Assembly: GCF_000427665.1 (NCBI RefSeq)
Contig: NZ_KE386572.1
Location: 4,526,373-4,590,372 of the forward strand
Source of the DNA: Geminicoccus roseus DSM 18922
Lineage (GTDB): Bacteria; Pseudomonadota; Alphaproteobacteria; Geminicoccales; Geminicoccaceae
DNA length: 64,000 bases
Direction of reading: 5' to 3'
Under the pieces are notes generated by a model that saw only the letters and a list, made by a program, of their open reading frames with translations, made no database searches and had not been told where the DNA came from. Each line of letters opens with the position of its first letter. Within the stretch, counting starts at the first letter, position 1. A program made the translations under genes and the position numbers. Positions 1 through 8,394 of this stretch are shown here, in pieces.

Positions 1-2
1 AT

Positions 3-353
3 CCTGAGGTCGAGGTCCGGGTGGTCGAGCGGGACGGCGTGGCCGAGGGGCTGATGGAACTCGACTTTCGCAAGGAGGGCGAGGTCGAGCTGGCCTATTT
101 CGGCGTCACCAGCGCGCTGATCGGCTCCGGCACCGGCCGCTGGCTGATGGAGAACGCGATCGAACGGGCGTTCCGCCAGCCGATCCGGCGCTTTTGGGTC
201 CATACCTGCAACTACGATCACCGGGGCGCGCTGGCGTTCTACCAGCGCGCCGGCTTCGTGCCCTACCGCTTCGCCCTGGACCTGGATCCCGACCCGCGCC
301 TGACCGGCGTGCTGCCCCGCGAGGCAGCACCGCACGCTCCGGTCATTCCGTGA
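3..353 (+). CDS. GNAT-family N-acetyltransferase, 3' part only
   Basis: The reading frame is open from the left edge, so the N-terminus lies outside the window. What is visible is the C-terminal half of a GNAT fold: the acetyl-CoA pyrophosphate-binding stretch looks like the segment around GSGTGRWLMENAIERA, followed by a conserved H-T-C-N strand and the RGALAFYQRAGF helix/turn that closes most GNAT domains. Members transfer an acetyl group from acetyl-CoA to an amine; the substrate cannot be read from this fragment. It ends at TGA and overlaps the 3' end of the convergent sulfurtransferase gene by 11 bases. Confidence 0.75.
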   Translation, partial: PEVEVRVVERDGVAEGLMELDFRKEGEVELAYFGVTSALIGSGTGRWLMENAIERAFRQPIRRFWVHTCNYDHRGALAFYQRAGFVPYRFALDLDPDPRLTGVLPREAAPHAPVIP

Positions 354-1188
354 CGACCGGCACATCCTCCCGGCCACCCCACTCGGTCCACGATCCGTCG
401 TAGACAGCCAGGTCGTCCTTGCCGAGCTGGTAGGCAGCCAGCGCCAGCACCGCCGCCGACACGCCGGAGCCGCAGGTGGCGGTCATCGGCAGCCGCAGGT
501 CGACCCCCGCCCCGTCGAATGACATCGCCAGCTGGTCGTTCGGCTTCATGCGTCCGTCGGTGTCGACCAGGTCGCCGAACGGCAAATTGGCGGAGCCTGG
601 GATGTGGCCGGCGCGCAGTCCGGCGCGCGGCTCCGGGTCACGGCCATAGAACCGACCCGCCGAGCGGGCGTCCAGGATCTGCTCGCGCCTGCCGTCGAGC
701 GTAGCACGCACCTGCTCCAGACTGCGCACCAGCTCCGGCTGGTAGCGCGCCACGAACCGACGCGGCTCCACCGCCACCTCGCCGCTGTCCAGCGGCTGGC
801 CGGCTGCCGTCCAGGCGGACAGCCCACCGTCCAGCACCATCACCTCATGGTGGCCCATGGCGCGGAACATCCACCAGGCCCGGGCCGAGGCGAGGAAGCG
901 GTCGGCGTCGTAGACCACCACCCGGTCGGCATTGTCGATCCCGAGCGATCCCACCTGCTGCCCGAACTGCTCGGGCGACGGCAGCATGTGCGGCAGCTCG
1001 CTGGACCGGTCGGCGATCTCGTCGACGTCGAAGAACACCGCGCCGGGAAGGTGGCGCTGCAGGTACTCCGCCCGGGCGTCCCGGTTCTGGTTCGGCAGGT
1101 AGAACGACGCGTCCAGGAGGCGGACGTCCGGATCGTGGCGATGCCGGATCAGCCAGTCGACGGAGACCAGGGCAGGGGTGCGGTCCAT
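343..1188 (-). CDS. sseA: 3-mercaptopyruvate sulfurtransferase (tandem rhodanese)
   Basis: A 281-residue protein with two rhodanese domains. The N-terminal, non-catalytic one carries the VSVDWLIRH and ARAWWMFR blocks; the C-terminal one carries the active-site loop CGSGVSA, with the catalytic cysteine in the CG(S/T)GV(T/S)A form typical of mercaptopyruvate rather than thiosulfate sulfurtransferases. It would move sulfur from 3-mercaptopyruvate to cyanide or thiol acceptors in the cytoplasm. The ATG is preceded by GAGGAA at good spacing and lies 11 bases after the cysteine-synthase-like stop codon, so the two sulfur genes form an operon. A much longer frame runs upstream but only as a shadow of the neighbour. 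Confidence 0.88.
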   Translation of the reverse strand: MDRTPALVSVDWLIRHRHDPDVRLLDASFYLPNQNRDARAEYLQRHLPGAVFFDVDEIADRSSELPHMLPSPEQFGQQVGSLGIDNADRVVVYDADRFLASARAWWMFRAMGHHEVMVLDGGLSAWTAAGQPLDSGEVAVEPRRFVARYQPELVRSLEQVRATLDGRREQILDARSAGRFYGRDPEPRAGLRAGHIPGSANLPFGDLVDTDGRMKPNDQLAMSFDGAGVDLRLPMTATCGSGVSAAVLALAAYQLGKDDLAVYDGSWTEWGGREDVPVVTE

Positions 1189-1199
1189 CTCGGCGTTCC

Positions 1200-2207
1200 T
1201 CACCCGGGAATCCAGGCCGGCACCGGCAGGTTCTTCGAGCGCAGGAAGGCCGGGTTGTAGAGCTTGGACTGGTAGCGTGCGCCGCCGTCGCACAGGATGG
1301 TGACGATCGTGTGCCCCGGCCCCATCGCCTCGGCGACCCGGATCGCACCGGTCACGTTGATCGCCGAGGACCCGCCCAGGACCAGGCCTTCCTCCTGCGC
1401 CATCTCGAACAGGATCGGCAGCGCCTCCTCGTCGGTGATCTGGACGGCGTCGTCGATCCGCGCGTCCTCCAGGTTGGCGGTGACCCGTCCCTGGCCGATC
1501 CCCTCGGTGATCGAGGTCCCGCTGCTCTTGAGCTCGCCGGTCTTGATCCAGGAATAGAGCGCGGCGCCCATCGGGTCCGCCAGCACGATCCGGACGTCCG
1601 GACGCTGCTCCTTCAGGTAGTCGGCCACGCCGGCCAGAGTGCCGCCGGTGCCGACCGCGCAGGTGAAGGCGTCGATCCTGCCGCCGGTCTGCCGCCAGAT
1701 CTCGGGGCCGGTGGTCTTGTAGTGGCCCCGGCGGTTGGCGACGTTGTCGAACTGGTTGGCCCAGAGAGCGCCTTCGGGATGGGTCGCCGCCAGCTCCTCG
1801 GCCAGCCGGCCGGAGAACTTCACGTAGTTGTTCGGATCCTTGTAGGGCACGGCCGGGACCGGGCGCAGGTCGGCGCCGGCCAGGCGCAGCGCGTCCATCT
1901 TCTCCTGGCTCTGCGTCTCGGGAATGACGATCACGGTCTTGTAGCCGCGCGCCGAGGCGACGTGGGCCAGGCCGATCCCGGTATTGCCGGCGGTGCCTTC
2001 GACGATGATCCCGCCCTTGCGGATCTGTCCCTTGGCCTCGGCATCCTCGATGATCGCCAGGGCAGCGCGGTCCTTGATCGAGCCGCCCGGATTCATGAAC
2101 TCGCACTTGCCGAGGATCTCGCATCCGGTGCGTTCGGAAGCGAGGCGGAGGCGCACGAGCGGCGTGTCACCGATCAGGTCGGTGAAGCCGGAGCGGATGG
2201 AGGTCAT
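1200..2207 (-). CDS. cysK: Cysteine synthase A-like PLP enzyme
   Basis: A 335-residue fold-type II PLP enzyme of the O-acetylserine sulfhydrylase/CBS family. The Schiff-base lysine sits in NPGGSIKDR and the phosphate-binding loop in GTGG. The substrate loop reads EGTAGNTGIGLA rather than the usual EPTSGNTGIGLA, which marks a side branch often annotated cysteine synthase A in alphaproteobacteria. It would make cysteine from O-acetylserine and sulfide, but a related beta-replacement is possible. I chose the ATG at 2207 because family homology starts there (SGFTDLIGDTPLVRL) and an AGGG precedes it; the frame stays open to 2288. The sulfurtransferase follows in the same operon. Confidence 0.82.
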   Translation of the reverse strand: MTSIRSGFTDLIGDTPLVRLRLASERTGCEILGKCEFMNPGGSIKDRAALAIIEDAEAKGQIRKGGIIVEGTAGNTGIGLAHVASARGYKTVIVIPETQSQEKMDALRLAGADLRPVPAVPYKDPNNYVKFSGRLAEELAATHPEGALWANQFDNVANRRGHYKTTGPEIWRQTGGRIDAFTCAVGTGGTLAGVADYLKEQRPDVRIVLADPMGAALYSWIKTGELKSSGTSITEGIGQGRVTANLEDARIDDAVQITDEEALPILFEMAQEEGLVLGGSSAINVTGAIRVAEAMGPGHTIVTILCDGGARYQSKLYNPAFLRSKNLPVPAWIPG

Positions 2208-2288
2208 CTTACCCTGCTCAATCCCACGAAAAAACGTCGCGGAGAGGGTAGGGTCAAGCCGGCTGTCGAACAAGCCGGCCCGTTCCAA

Positions 2289-2840
2289 TCAGCTCAGCCC
2301 GCTGGGCGCGAAGAAGCGATGTCCGCCCAGTTCCAGGGTCTGCCGGACATTGTTGCCCAGCCATTGCGGCCGCTCCCGCCAGGATTCCCAGAACCAGACC
2401 GCCCCCTTGGTCGGATCGGCGCCGCCCCGGAAGAGCAGTTCCGCGGCGACGGTCTGGGCCTGCTGCCACGCCGAGGTCCGGTCCAGGCCCTCCTCGAAAT
2501 TGCCGCAGGCCCATCCGAACTGGCACTTGCCCGAGCGGGTCGGCTCGACCACCACGTCGCGGATCCCGTCCGGGAAGCCCTGTGCTCTCGTCCGGTTGAG
2601 GACCACCCAGCCAACGGCGCGCATTGCCTCGGGGCTCTGACCGCGCGCCTCGTGGTACATGGTCAGCGCCAGGAAATGCTCGGCCTTCAGGACCGGTGGC
2701 GCCGGGATTGCGACGGTGGGCACATCGAGGGCAGGCGGCGGCATGGTCGCATCGTGCCGCATCCGCGCCCCCATCACGGCAGCAAGGCTGAGGATGGTGA
2801 TTCCAAGCGCCGCCGCGACGAAACCTACGCTCAGTCTCAT
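2289..2840 (-). CDS. Cell wall hydrolase, SleB/Hydrolase_2 family
   Basis: A 183-residue protein with one N-terminal membrane segment or uncleaved signal (about residues 4-26), a Pro-rich linker, then a Hydrolase_2 domain. The catalytic Glu is in MYHEARGQ and family blocks VVLNR, CQFGWACG and TKGAVWF follow. SleB-like enzymes are lytic transglycosylases; in non-sporing alphaproteobacteria they act on peptidoglycan in the periplasm. The ATG at 2838-2840 follows GGAGAGG directly; an in-frame extension to 2996 has no such signal. It is upstream of, and on the same strand as, the cysteine-synthase gene. Confidence 0.82.
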   Translation of the reverse strand: MRLSVGFVAAALGITILSLAAVMGARMRHDATMPPPALDVPTVAIPAPPVLKAEHFLALTMYHEARGQSPEAMRAVGWVVLNRTRAQGFPDGIRDVVVEPTRSGKCQFGWACGNFEEGLDRTSAWQQAQTVAAELLFRGGADPTKGAVWFWESWRERPQWLGNNVRQTLELGGHRFFAPSGLS

Positions 2841-3039
2841 GTCCCTCTCCGCGCCGCCCGATCCATGACCCTGCAATTGTCGGGTAATCTTGGTGTGGAG
2901 ATGAAGCAAGTGAAGGATCATCCATGCATAATCTGCAATGCTGGTATCCTGATCACACTCCGGTTCTTTGCTCGCGTGGGGCTGTGTTCGTCCCACCGAT
3001 GGTCCAGTTGTCGGCTACGACCGTGGAGGATGATGCACG

Positions 3040-3420
3040 ATGTCTGGACAGATCCGGGCCTTCAACAATTTGATGACGATGCTGACCGCGTCCGGCACCA
3101 CGATCGGGGCGAGGGTGGCGCGCATGGCCGCCGACCCGCACAAGGTCGCCGCCGATCCCGAGACCATGCTGATGGTCACCGAGAAGATGAGCGCGATGGG
3201 CGAGGCGGGCATGAAGGCCGTGGCCGCGATGCCGGCCTGGTCGGCGGCATGGCAGCGCTGGTGGTGGTCGCGCGCGTTCGCGTTCCACCCGCAGGCGGCG
3301 AACCGGGCCGATCACCAGCTCATGGACGACCTGCGCCGGGTGATGGAGCAGGCGTCGGCGGCGATGCAGACGCCGTTCCGGCGTCGCGCCGTCGCCAACG
3401 CCCGCCGCCTCAGCGTCTGA
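3040..3420 (+). CDS. Small conserved-looking helical protein, function unknown
   Basis: A 126-residue product with a GGAGGA stretch shortly upstream of the ATG. It is predicted almost all helical, Ala/Met-rich, with a Trp cluster (PAWSAAWQRWWW) in the middle and a basic C-terminus (RRRAVANARR). The length, amphipathic helices and composition recall phasin-like or other small alphaproteobacterial proteins, but I see no family signature and assign no function. It is convergent with the ApnL-like gene and overlaps its 3' end by 11 bases. Confidence 0.6.
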   Translation: MSGQIRAFNNLMTMLTASGTTIGARVARMAADPHKVAADPETMLMVTEKMSAMGEAGMKAVAAMPAWSAAWQRWWWSRAFAFHPQAANRADHQLMDDLRRVMEQASAAMQTPFRRRAVANARRLSV

Positions 3421-5419
3421 TCTCGATCCGGCTGACGGCGTAGGCGTCCAGCCGGATCGTGTTGTTTTCCACGGGCGTCCGGGCCCGGGCCAGCAGGTCC
3501 GGGTCCTGGCACGCCTGTTCGAACTGCGCTGCCCCCAGCACGGCGACCTCGCCGCCGGCCATTCCGTGCAGCCGCACCACCTGCTCTTCCTGGGTCAGGT
3601 TGCAGAGCCAGACCGCATGCAGGCCGTCCTTCTCCACGGCCAGGGCCTGCACGGCCCGCGGCACGCTGCTGTGGGCTGCCCGCACCTTTCCGCCCGCCAG
3701 CGCGGCGTGGCCGGCCAGCACATGCCAGGACGGGACCACCGGCGCATCCGCCTCCTCGACCCAGGGCTGCGGATGGGGCTGGCGCGTCAGGGCGATGCCG
3801 GACGGGCCGACCGCGGCTGCCAGGCACAGCGTGTCCAGGCCATGTGCCGCCGCCCCGGCCATCAGCCCGGCATACCAGGCGGCCGCAAACACCCCGCGTT
3901 CGCGCGGATCGACCCGCGCCATCGCGACCCGCCCCTGGCGCGGGTTCTCGGCGGGAGCCGCTCCGTAGGGGTTGTGCCGCATCGAGAGGGCGGTGGGATA
4001 GAGGATGTAGGGCAACTCGCCGCCGAGGATGGCTCGGGCGGATTCCAGGATCGAGGGCAGGGCTTCCAGGCCCTCGGTGGCCGAGACGTCATCGGCGGCA
4101 TGAACTGTCGGGAAGATCGCGTGGCCGGCGAAGTCGAACAGGCCCTCGGGCGGGCGCTTGCGGTTCAGTTCGGTGAAGCTGCCATAGAACCCCCCGCCGA
4201 TCTGGCTGGTCGGAAAGGCCGCCCGGCCACCTGCGGCGATCGCCTCGAAGGATGGGGCCTTTGGCCAGGTCCCGCCCGGGGTCGTCGATTTCAGGTCGCA
4301 GGCCGGGGACAGGGCGATCCGCTGGAAGGTCACGCCGGATCGACGCACGGCAATCGCCAGGAGGTCGAGGTCGCGGGCAAGGGTGGTCGGGTCGTCGGTC
4401 GGTACCCCCTGCGCGTCACGGCATGGCAGCACCGCTTCCAGCAGCCGCTCGACCTCGTCGCCACCCAGCGCCCCAAACGCTTCGAGCTGGCGCACGGTGG
4501 TGTCGAGGGAGCCGATGGTGACACCGTCCAGGAGCGAGAAGGCATGCACCGGGAACGGCGCCTTTCTCAGGATATCGGCATGATCCAGCGCCAGGGCAGC
4601 CAGATGCGCCGGCACCACCAGGGCCAGCTTCGGCATGGTGCCGACCACCTCGGCGCCGATCTCGACCTCGATCTCGCCAGCATTCTGCGCATCGGCCGGC
4701 TCGGGCAGGCTCCCCTCGACGGCGAGCGACACCTTCAGGTCCAGGACGTCGCCCTTGGCGAGCGTGTAGGGCCAGGGCAGGGCCAGGGGACGGATATAGG
4801 TCTTGTAGGAGGCATCCATCCAGTTGCGCTGGTCCTCCATCTCGTACGCGTCGCCTTCCATGCGGCAGGTCACGCGCACGCCCGGAAAGACCTCGTGGGT
4901 CAGGGCCCGGATGTCCTTGAACGGCTGGACCGGGTCGATGAGCTCCGGGAACCGGCTTTGCTCCGTGCTCCCGTCCACATGCTCGACCTCGACCGGCTGG
5001 CCGACGATCCCCTCCACGCCGTGCAGCACCACGAACCCGGCCCGGTTGGTCACGAAGTCCGTCAGCGCCTCGCCGCGGGCGGCGAACACGAGGGACCCGT
5101 CGGCGCGGCCGTCGATCTCGGCTTGGTAGGCAAAGCTCTGCTCGCCGTCGGAGCAGACGGCCCGGTAGCGCACGCTGAAGCCGTCAGCACCTTCGTTGAC
5201 CACGAGATCGCGGATCTCCGGCGCATAGGTTCCCCAGTTGCGGTCGCGCACGATCATCGAGATCGCCCGGATGGCCTCCCGCCCGCCCAGCTGGATGTAG
5301 CGCAGGTTGCCGGCCTCGAACGCGCAGGTGAGCGGGCCTGCCCGCAGGATCCGGGGCGGATCGACCTTCTCCTCGGTCCCGAACAGGGCGATCGCCCGGC
5401 TTGCGGTGCTGCTGCTCAT
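3410..5419 (-). CDS. apnL: D-apionate lactonase-like protein (ApnL family)
   Basis: A 669-residue cytoplasmic protein. Blocks I recognise from ApnL-type proteins are AGPLTCAFEAGNLRYIQLGG near the N-terminus, a VRDRNWGTYAPEI block, a DPVQPFKDIRALTHEV block, EMEDQRNWMDASYKTYIRPL, and a C-terminal barrel-like half. ApnL opens D-apionolactone to D-apionate in the oxidative D-apiose pathway. The start at 5419 follows GGGGGGAAG; the frame stays open to 5467 without support. It is the last gene of operon A, 16 bases after the second CUT1 permease. The dehydrogenase and oxidoisomerase of the same pathway lie in operon B, which supports the call. Recognition is from memory of the family, not a search. 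Confidence 0.72.
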   Translation of the reverse strand: MSSSTASRAIALFGTEEKVDPPRILRAGPLTCAFEAGNLRYIQLGGREAIRAISMIVRDRNWGTYAPEIRDLVVNEGADGFSVRYRAVCSDGEQSFAYQAEIDGRADGSLVFAARGEALTDFVTNRAGFVVLHGVEGIVGQPVEVEHVDGSTEQSRFPELIDPVQPFKDIRALTHEVFPGVRVTCRMEGDAYEMEDQRNWMDASYKTYIRPLALPWPYTLAKGDVLDLKVSLAVEGSLPEPADAQNAGEIEVEIGAEVVGTMPKLALVVPAHLAALALDHADILRKAPFPVHAFSLLDGVTIGSLDTTVRQLEAFGALGGDEVERLLEAVLPCRDAQGVPTDDPTTLARDLDLLAIAVRRSGVTFQRIALSPACDLKSTTPGGTWPKAPSFEAIAAGGRAAFPTSQIGGGFYGSFTELNRKRPPEGLFDFAGHAIFPTVHAADDVSATEGLEALPSILESARAILGGELPYILYPTALSMRHNPYGAAPAENPRQGRVAMARVDPRERGVFAAAWYAGLMAGAAAHGLDTLCLAAAVGPSGIALTRQPHPQPWVEEADAPVVPSWHVLAGHAALAGGKVRAAHSSVPRAVQALAVEKDGLHAVWLCNLTQEEQVVRLHGMAGGEVAVLGAAQFEQACQDPDLLARARTPVENNTIRLDAYAVSRIEIRR

Positions 5420-5435
5420 CTTCTGGCTTCCCCCC

Positions 5436-6242
5436 TCAACCCTTGACGGCACCCAGCGAGATGCCACGGACCAGATAACGCTGCAGGAATGCCACGGCCA
5501 GGAAGATGGGCACGGTGCCCAGCACGCTCATGGCCGAGATCTTCGCCCAGAAGTTGGACTGCCCGCCGAAATAATGGGTGACTTGCACCGGGAACGTGGT
5601 GATCGCGGAGCGGGTCAGCACCAGGGCGAACAGGAACTCGTTCCAGGCGAACACGAAGGTGAACACGGCGGTGGCGAACAGGCCGGTGCGCGCCAGCGGC
5701 AGCACGATCTTGGTGAACACCTGCAGGCGCGAGCAGCCGTCCACCAGCGCGGATTCCTCGATCTCGCGCGGGATCTCCTGCAGGTAGCCGCGCATCATCC
5801 AGACCACGTAGGGCAGGTTGAAGGCGGTGTAGAGGATGATCAGCCCCAGATAGGTGTCGACTAGGCCCAGCTGCACGTAGAGCAGGAAGATCGGGAACAC
5901 GACCACGATCGGCGGGACCATGCGCTGCGAGAGCACCCAGATCGAGAAGTGCTCACCGCCGGTGCGGAATCGGGCGATCGCATAGGCGCACATGGTGCCG
6001 ATCAGCATCGCCGCCACCGTGGAGACCGACGCCACCACCAGGCTGTTCCAGATGGTCAGCACGTCGCCGTCGCGGAACAGGACGGTGTAGTTGGAGGACT
6101 GAAGGTTCTCCGGCCACCAGACCGGCGGGTAGCTGAAGATCTCGTCCGGCGTCTTGAAGGAGATCGTGAACAGCCAGTAGATCGGGAACAGGAACAGAAC
6201 CGTCACCAGGACCGCGGCGACGAAGCGGATCGTGGTCTTCAT
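5436..6242 (-). CDS. CUT1 sugar ABC transporter permease (MalG-type)
   Basis: A 268-residue inner-membrane protein with about six membrane segments and the MalG-type EAA loop (ESALVDGCSRLQVFTKIVLPL) that docks on the ATPase. It follows the usual pattern of the inner permease of carbohydrate-uptake type 1 importers: N-terminal segment LFLFPIYWLFTISFK and C-terminus ending near the last helix. Its ATG overlaps the stop of the MalF-type gene (ATGA), so the two are translationally coupled. The substrate is not readable; the downstream ApnL-like gene suggests an apiose-related sugar or glycoside. No CUT1 ATPase gene is in the window. Confidence 0.88.
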   Translation of the reverse strand: MKTTIRFVAAVLVTVLFLFPIYWLFTISFKTPDEIFSYPPVWWPENLQSSNYTVLFRDGDVLTIWNSLVVASVSTVAAMLIGTMCAYAIARFRTGGEHFSIWVLSQRMVPPIVVVFPIFLLYVQLGLVDTYLGLIILYTAFNLPYVVWMMRGYLQEIPREIEESALVDGCSRLQVFTKIVLPLARTGLFATAVFTFVFAWNEFLFALVLTRSAITTFPVQVTHYFGGQSNFWAKISAMSVLGTVPIFLAVAFLQRYLVRGISLGAVKG

Positions 6243-7126
6243 CGGGCGATCTCCACGCGCTTGAGCGCCGCGATCACCAGGATCGACAGGATCACGATGA
6301 TCACGAAAGCCATGGCCGCGGTGTAGCTGGTCTCGAACTGCTGGAAGCCCTGGACGTAGGCGTAGATCGAGATGGTCTCGGTGCGGGTGCCGGGTCCGCC
6401 CTTGGTGAGCGCCCAGACCACGTCGAACAGCCGGAACAGGTCGAGGCCGCGGATCAGGAGCGCGATCACGATCACCGGCCGGATCACCGGCAGGGTGATC
6501 GACCACAGGATCCGCCAGAAGCCGGCGCCGTCGATGCGCGCCGCCTCACCCAACGATGGGTCGACATTGGTGAGCGAGGCGAACAGCAGGAGGAACATGA
6601 ACGGCGTCCACTGCCAGACCTCGGCGATCAAGATCGCCGCGTAGACGAAGTTCGGGTCGTTCAGCCAGAGGATCGTCACCGGCTCGCCGGCGAACCAGGA
6701 GATAACCTGGTTGATCGGGCCGAACCGGTTGTCGAACAGCAGCCGCCAGGCCGCACCCGCCACGATCGGCGAGATCACCGTCGGCATGACCAGGAGCGCC
6801 ACGAAGATCTGCCGGCCCGGCAGGTGGTCCAGGAACAGGAGCGCCAGCAGGAGGCCCAGCAGCAGTTCCAGGGGCAGAGCGATCCCGGTGAACAGGAGGG
6901 TATGGCCCAGCGCCTCCCAGAATCTCTGGTCGAACAGGAGCCGCCGGTAGTTCATCAGGCCCTGGAAGCTCGTGTCCTCGTCGATCAGCGAGATGTTCTG
7001 CACGCTGACCAGCAGCGTCCAGACCAGCGGGAACAGGCCGATGAACAGGATCACCACCACTGCCGGGGTAATCATCGCATAGCCGAACCGCCGGTCGTGG
7101 CGGTGGACGGGAGGATGGGTGGTCAT
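6239..7126 (-). CDS. CUT1 sugar ABC transporter permease (MalF-type)
   Basis: A 295-residue membrane protein with six predicted segments and an EAA loop (LGEAARIDGAGFWRILWSITLP) typical of the outer permease of CUT1 importers. Its start codon overlaps the stop of the preceding MFS gene by the ATGA arrangement and its stop overlaps the MalG-type start in the same way. The chain binding protein - MFS - permease - permease is unusual because an MFS carrier sits between the binding protein and its presumed permeases. Confidence 0.88.
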   Translation of the reverse strand: MTTHPPVHRHDRRFGYAMITPAVVVILFIGLFPLVWTLLVSVQNISLIDEDTSFQGLMNYRRLLFDQRFWEALGHTLLFTGIALPLELLLGLLLALLFLDHLPGRQIFVALLVMPTVISPIVAGAAWRLLFDNRFGPINQVISWFAGEPVTILWLNDPNFVYAAILIAEVWQWTPFMFLLLFASLTNVDPSLGEAARIDGAGFWRILWSITLPVIRPVIVIALLIRGLDLFRLFDVVWALTKGGPGTRTETISIYAYVQGFQQFETSYTAAMAFVIIVILSILVIAALKRVEIAR

Positions 7127-8322
7127 CGGAGCTCCGAGAGCCGGCGGTCGCGACTGAAGGCAAGGAACGCCATGGCGAGGGCCAGGAGCCCGGCCAGGCT
7201 GAGGAAAACCGGGGTCCAGACCGGCGCTGCCACGCCCGCGGCGACCTGGCCGGTGACCGCCTGCAGGAGAGCGGCGCCGCCAAAGCAGGCGCCGTTCAGC
7301 AGGGTCAGACCGCGGCCCATCTCGTGCGGCCGGAAGAACCGGCGGCCCTGCGCCATCACCATGTTGAACACGCTGCCAAAGCAGCCGATCAGCACCAGCG
7401 CCAAGGTGGCCACCACCAGGTTCTGGGCGAGCGTGAGGGTGGCGAGAGCGGCGAGCGTGATGCAGGAGCCCAGCAGGATCGGCAGCTTGCGCCGGTCGGT
7501 GCGCCGCTCGATCCAGGCATAGAGGAGCGGCCCGCCGATCATGCCGAGCGACATCAGCAGGAGCACGTTGCCGCGCTCGACTGCGTCCAGCTGGAAGATG
7601 TCGGCCAGATAGGGCCCGCCCCACAGCCCGCGCACGGTGATCATCACCCCGTAGCCGATCAGCGCCATCGGGATCAGCGGCCATAGGTCCGGATTGCGCG
7701 CGACCTGGAAGGTGCCGATCAGCGCGCGCAGCGGGTGCTCGCCCGAAGCCGGCGCGGGGCCGCCGTCACGTGTGTCCCGGACGAACAGGAAGACCAGGAG
7801 CGCGGAGAGCGCCACCACCGCCGCCACCACCACCAGCGCCATCCGCCAGCCGAGCAGGCCGGACAGCCAGGCCAGGGGTGCTGTGCCCATCAGGTTGCCG
7901 AGGCTGCCCAGCGCCAGCACCACCGACGCCAGGCTGGCGAACTGCGCGGGATCGTACCAGCGGGTCAGCAGCACCAGCGTGCCCATGTAGACGGGCGCGC
8001 AGCCAAACCCAATCACTGCCTGGGCCAGGATGCCGACCTCGAGGTTGGGCGCCAGTGCCAGGAGGATTGCGCCCACGGCCGCGACCAGCACCATGGGGGC
8101 GACGAGCCGGCGGATGCCGTACTTGTCCAGCGCGATGCCGACCGGGATCTGCATGATCGCGAACGCGACGAACCAGACGCTGGACAAGAAGCCCAGGTCC
8201 TGGGTGGTCAGGTCCAGGTCGCGCGAGATCTCGGGCGCGATCACCGCGAGCGAGGTGCGGAAGAACTGGCTGAGGATGTAGGCGAGCGTCAGGGCCGCGA
8301 GGCTGGCCAAAGGCTGCTTCAT
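7123..8322 (-). CDS. MFS transporter
   Basis: A 399-residue protein with twelve predicted membrane segments in two halves joined by a cytoplasmic loop (around VRDTRDGGPAPASGEHPL). The first intracellular loop has the MFS motif A-like ALDKYGIRRL. It resembles organic-anion or sugar-acid carriers of the family in its early segments (FFRTSLAVIAPEISRDL). It is embedded in operon A between the extracytoplasmic binding protein and the two CUT1 permeases and overlaps the latter. A likely job is uptake or efflux of a sugar acid made by the operon's dehydrogenase or lactonase; this is inference. Confidence 0.82.
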   Translation of the reverse strand: MKQPLASLAALTLAYILSQFFRTSLAVIAPEISRDLDLTTQDLGFLSSVWFVAFAIMQIPVGIALDKYGIRRLVAPMVLVAAVGAILLALAPNLEVGILAQAVIGFGCAPVYMGTLVLLTRWYDPAQFASLASVVLALGSLGNLMGTAPLAWLSGLLGWRMALVVVAAVVALSALLVFLFVRDTRDGGPAPASGEHPLRALIGTFQVARNPDLWPLIPMALIGYGVMITVRGLWGGPYLADIFQLDAVERGNVLLLMSLGMIGGPLLYAWIERRTDRRKLPILLGSCITLAALATLTLAQNLVVATLALVLIGCFGSVFNMVMAQGRRFFRPHEMGRGLTLLNGACFGGAALLQAVTGQVAAGVAAPVWTPVFLSLAGLLALAMAFLAFSRDRRLSELR

Positions 8323-8354
8323 GAAGGATCCGAGCTGGCGCGGCCGATGGGAGC

Positions 8355-8387
8355 GACGCCGCCTGGCCGAGCGGGCCAGGCGGCGTC
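8355..8387 (-). promoter_or_regulatory. Intercistronic 14-bp hairpin after the binding-protein gene
   Basis: A perfect stem, GACGCCGCCTGGCC paired with GGCCAGGCGGCGTC around a five-base loop, fills the gap between the binding-protein stop (8395) and the MFS start (8322). There is no U-tract, and the operon continues. Such stems downstream of binding-protein genes usually protect the 3' end of the upstream mRNA or partly attenuate, giving more binding protein than membrane protein. Confidence 0.7.
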
Positions 8388-8394
8388 CGTCACC

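Noticed and set aside
343-2124. A 593-codon open frame spanning the sulfurtransferase and the region of the cysteine-synthase gene
   Set aside because: Only its last 281 codons are the sulfurtransferase. The upstream part is an out-of-frame Arg/Gly/Pro-rich shadow of the PLP enzyme and has no ribosome-binding site.
1311-3443. Very long open frame on the plus strand
   Set aside because: It lies antisense to the PLP enzyme and hydrolase genes, is Arg/Gly-rich and low in conserved motifs, as expected of shadows in GC-rich DNA. Similar long frames at 3566-5446, 7735-9906, 18796-20784 and 23344-25608 were dropped for the same reason.
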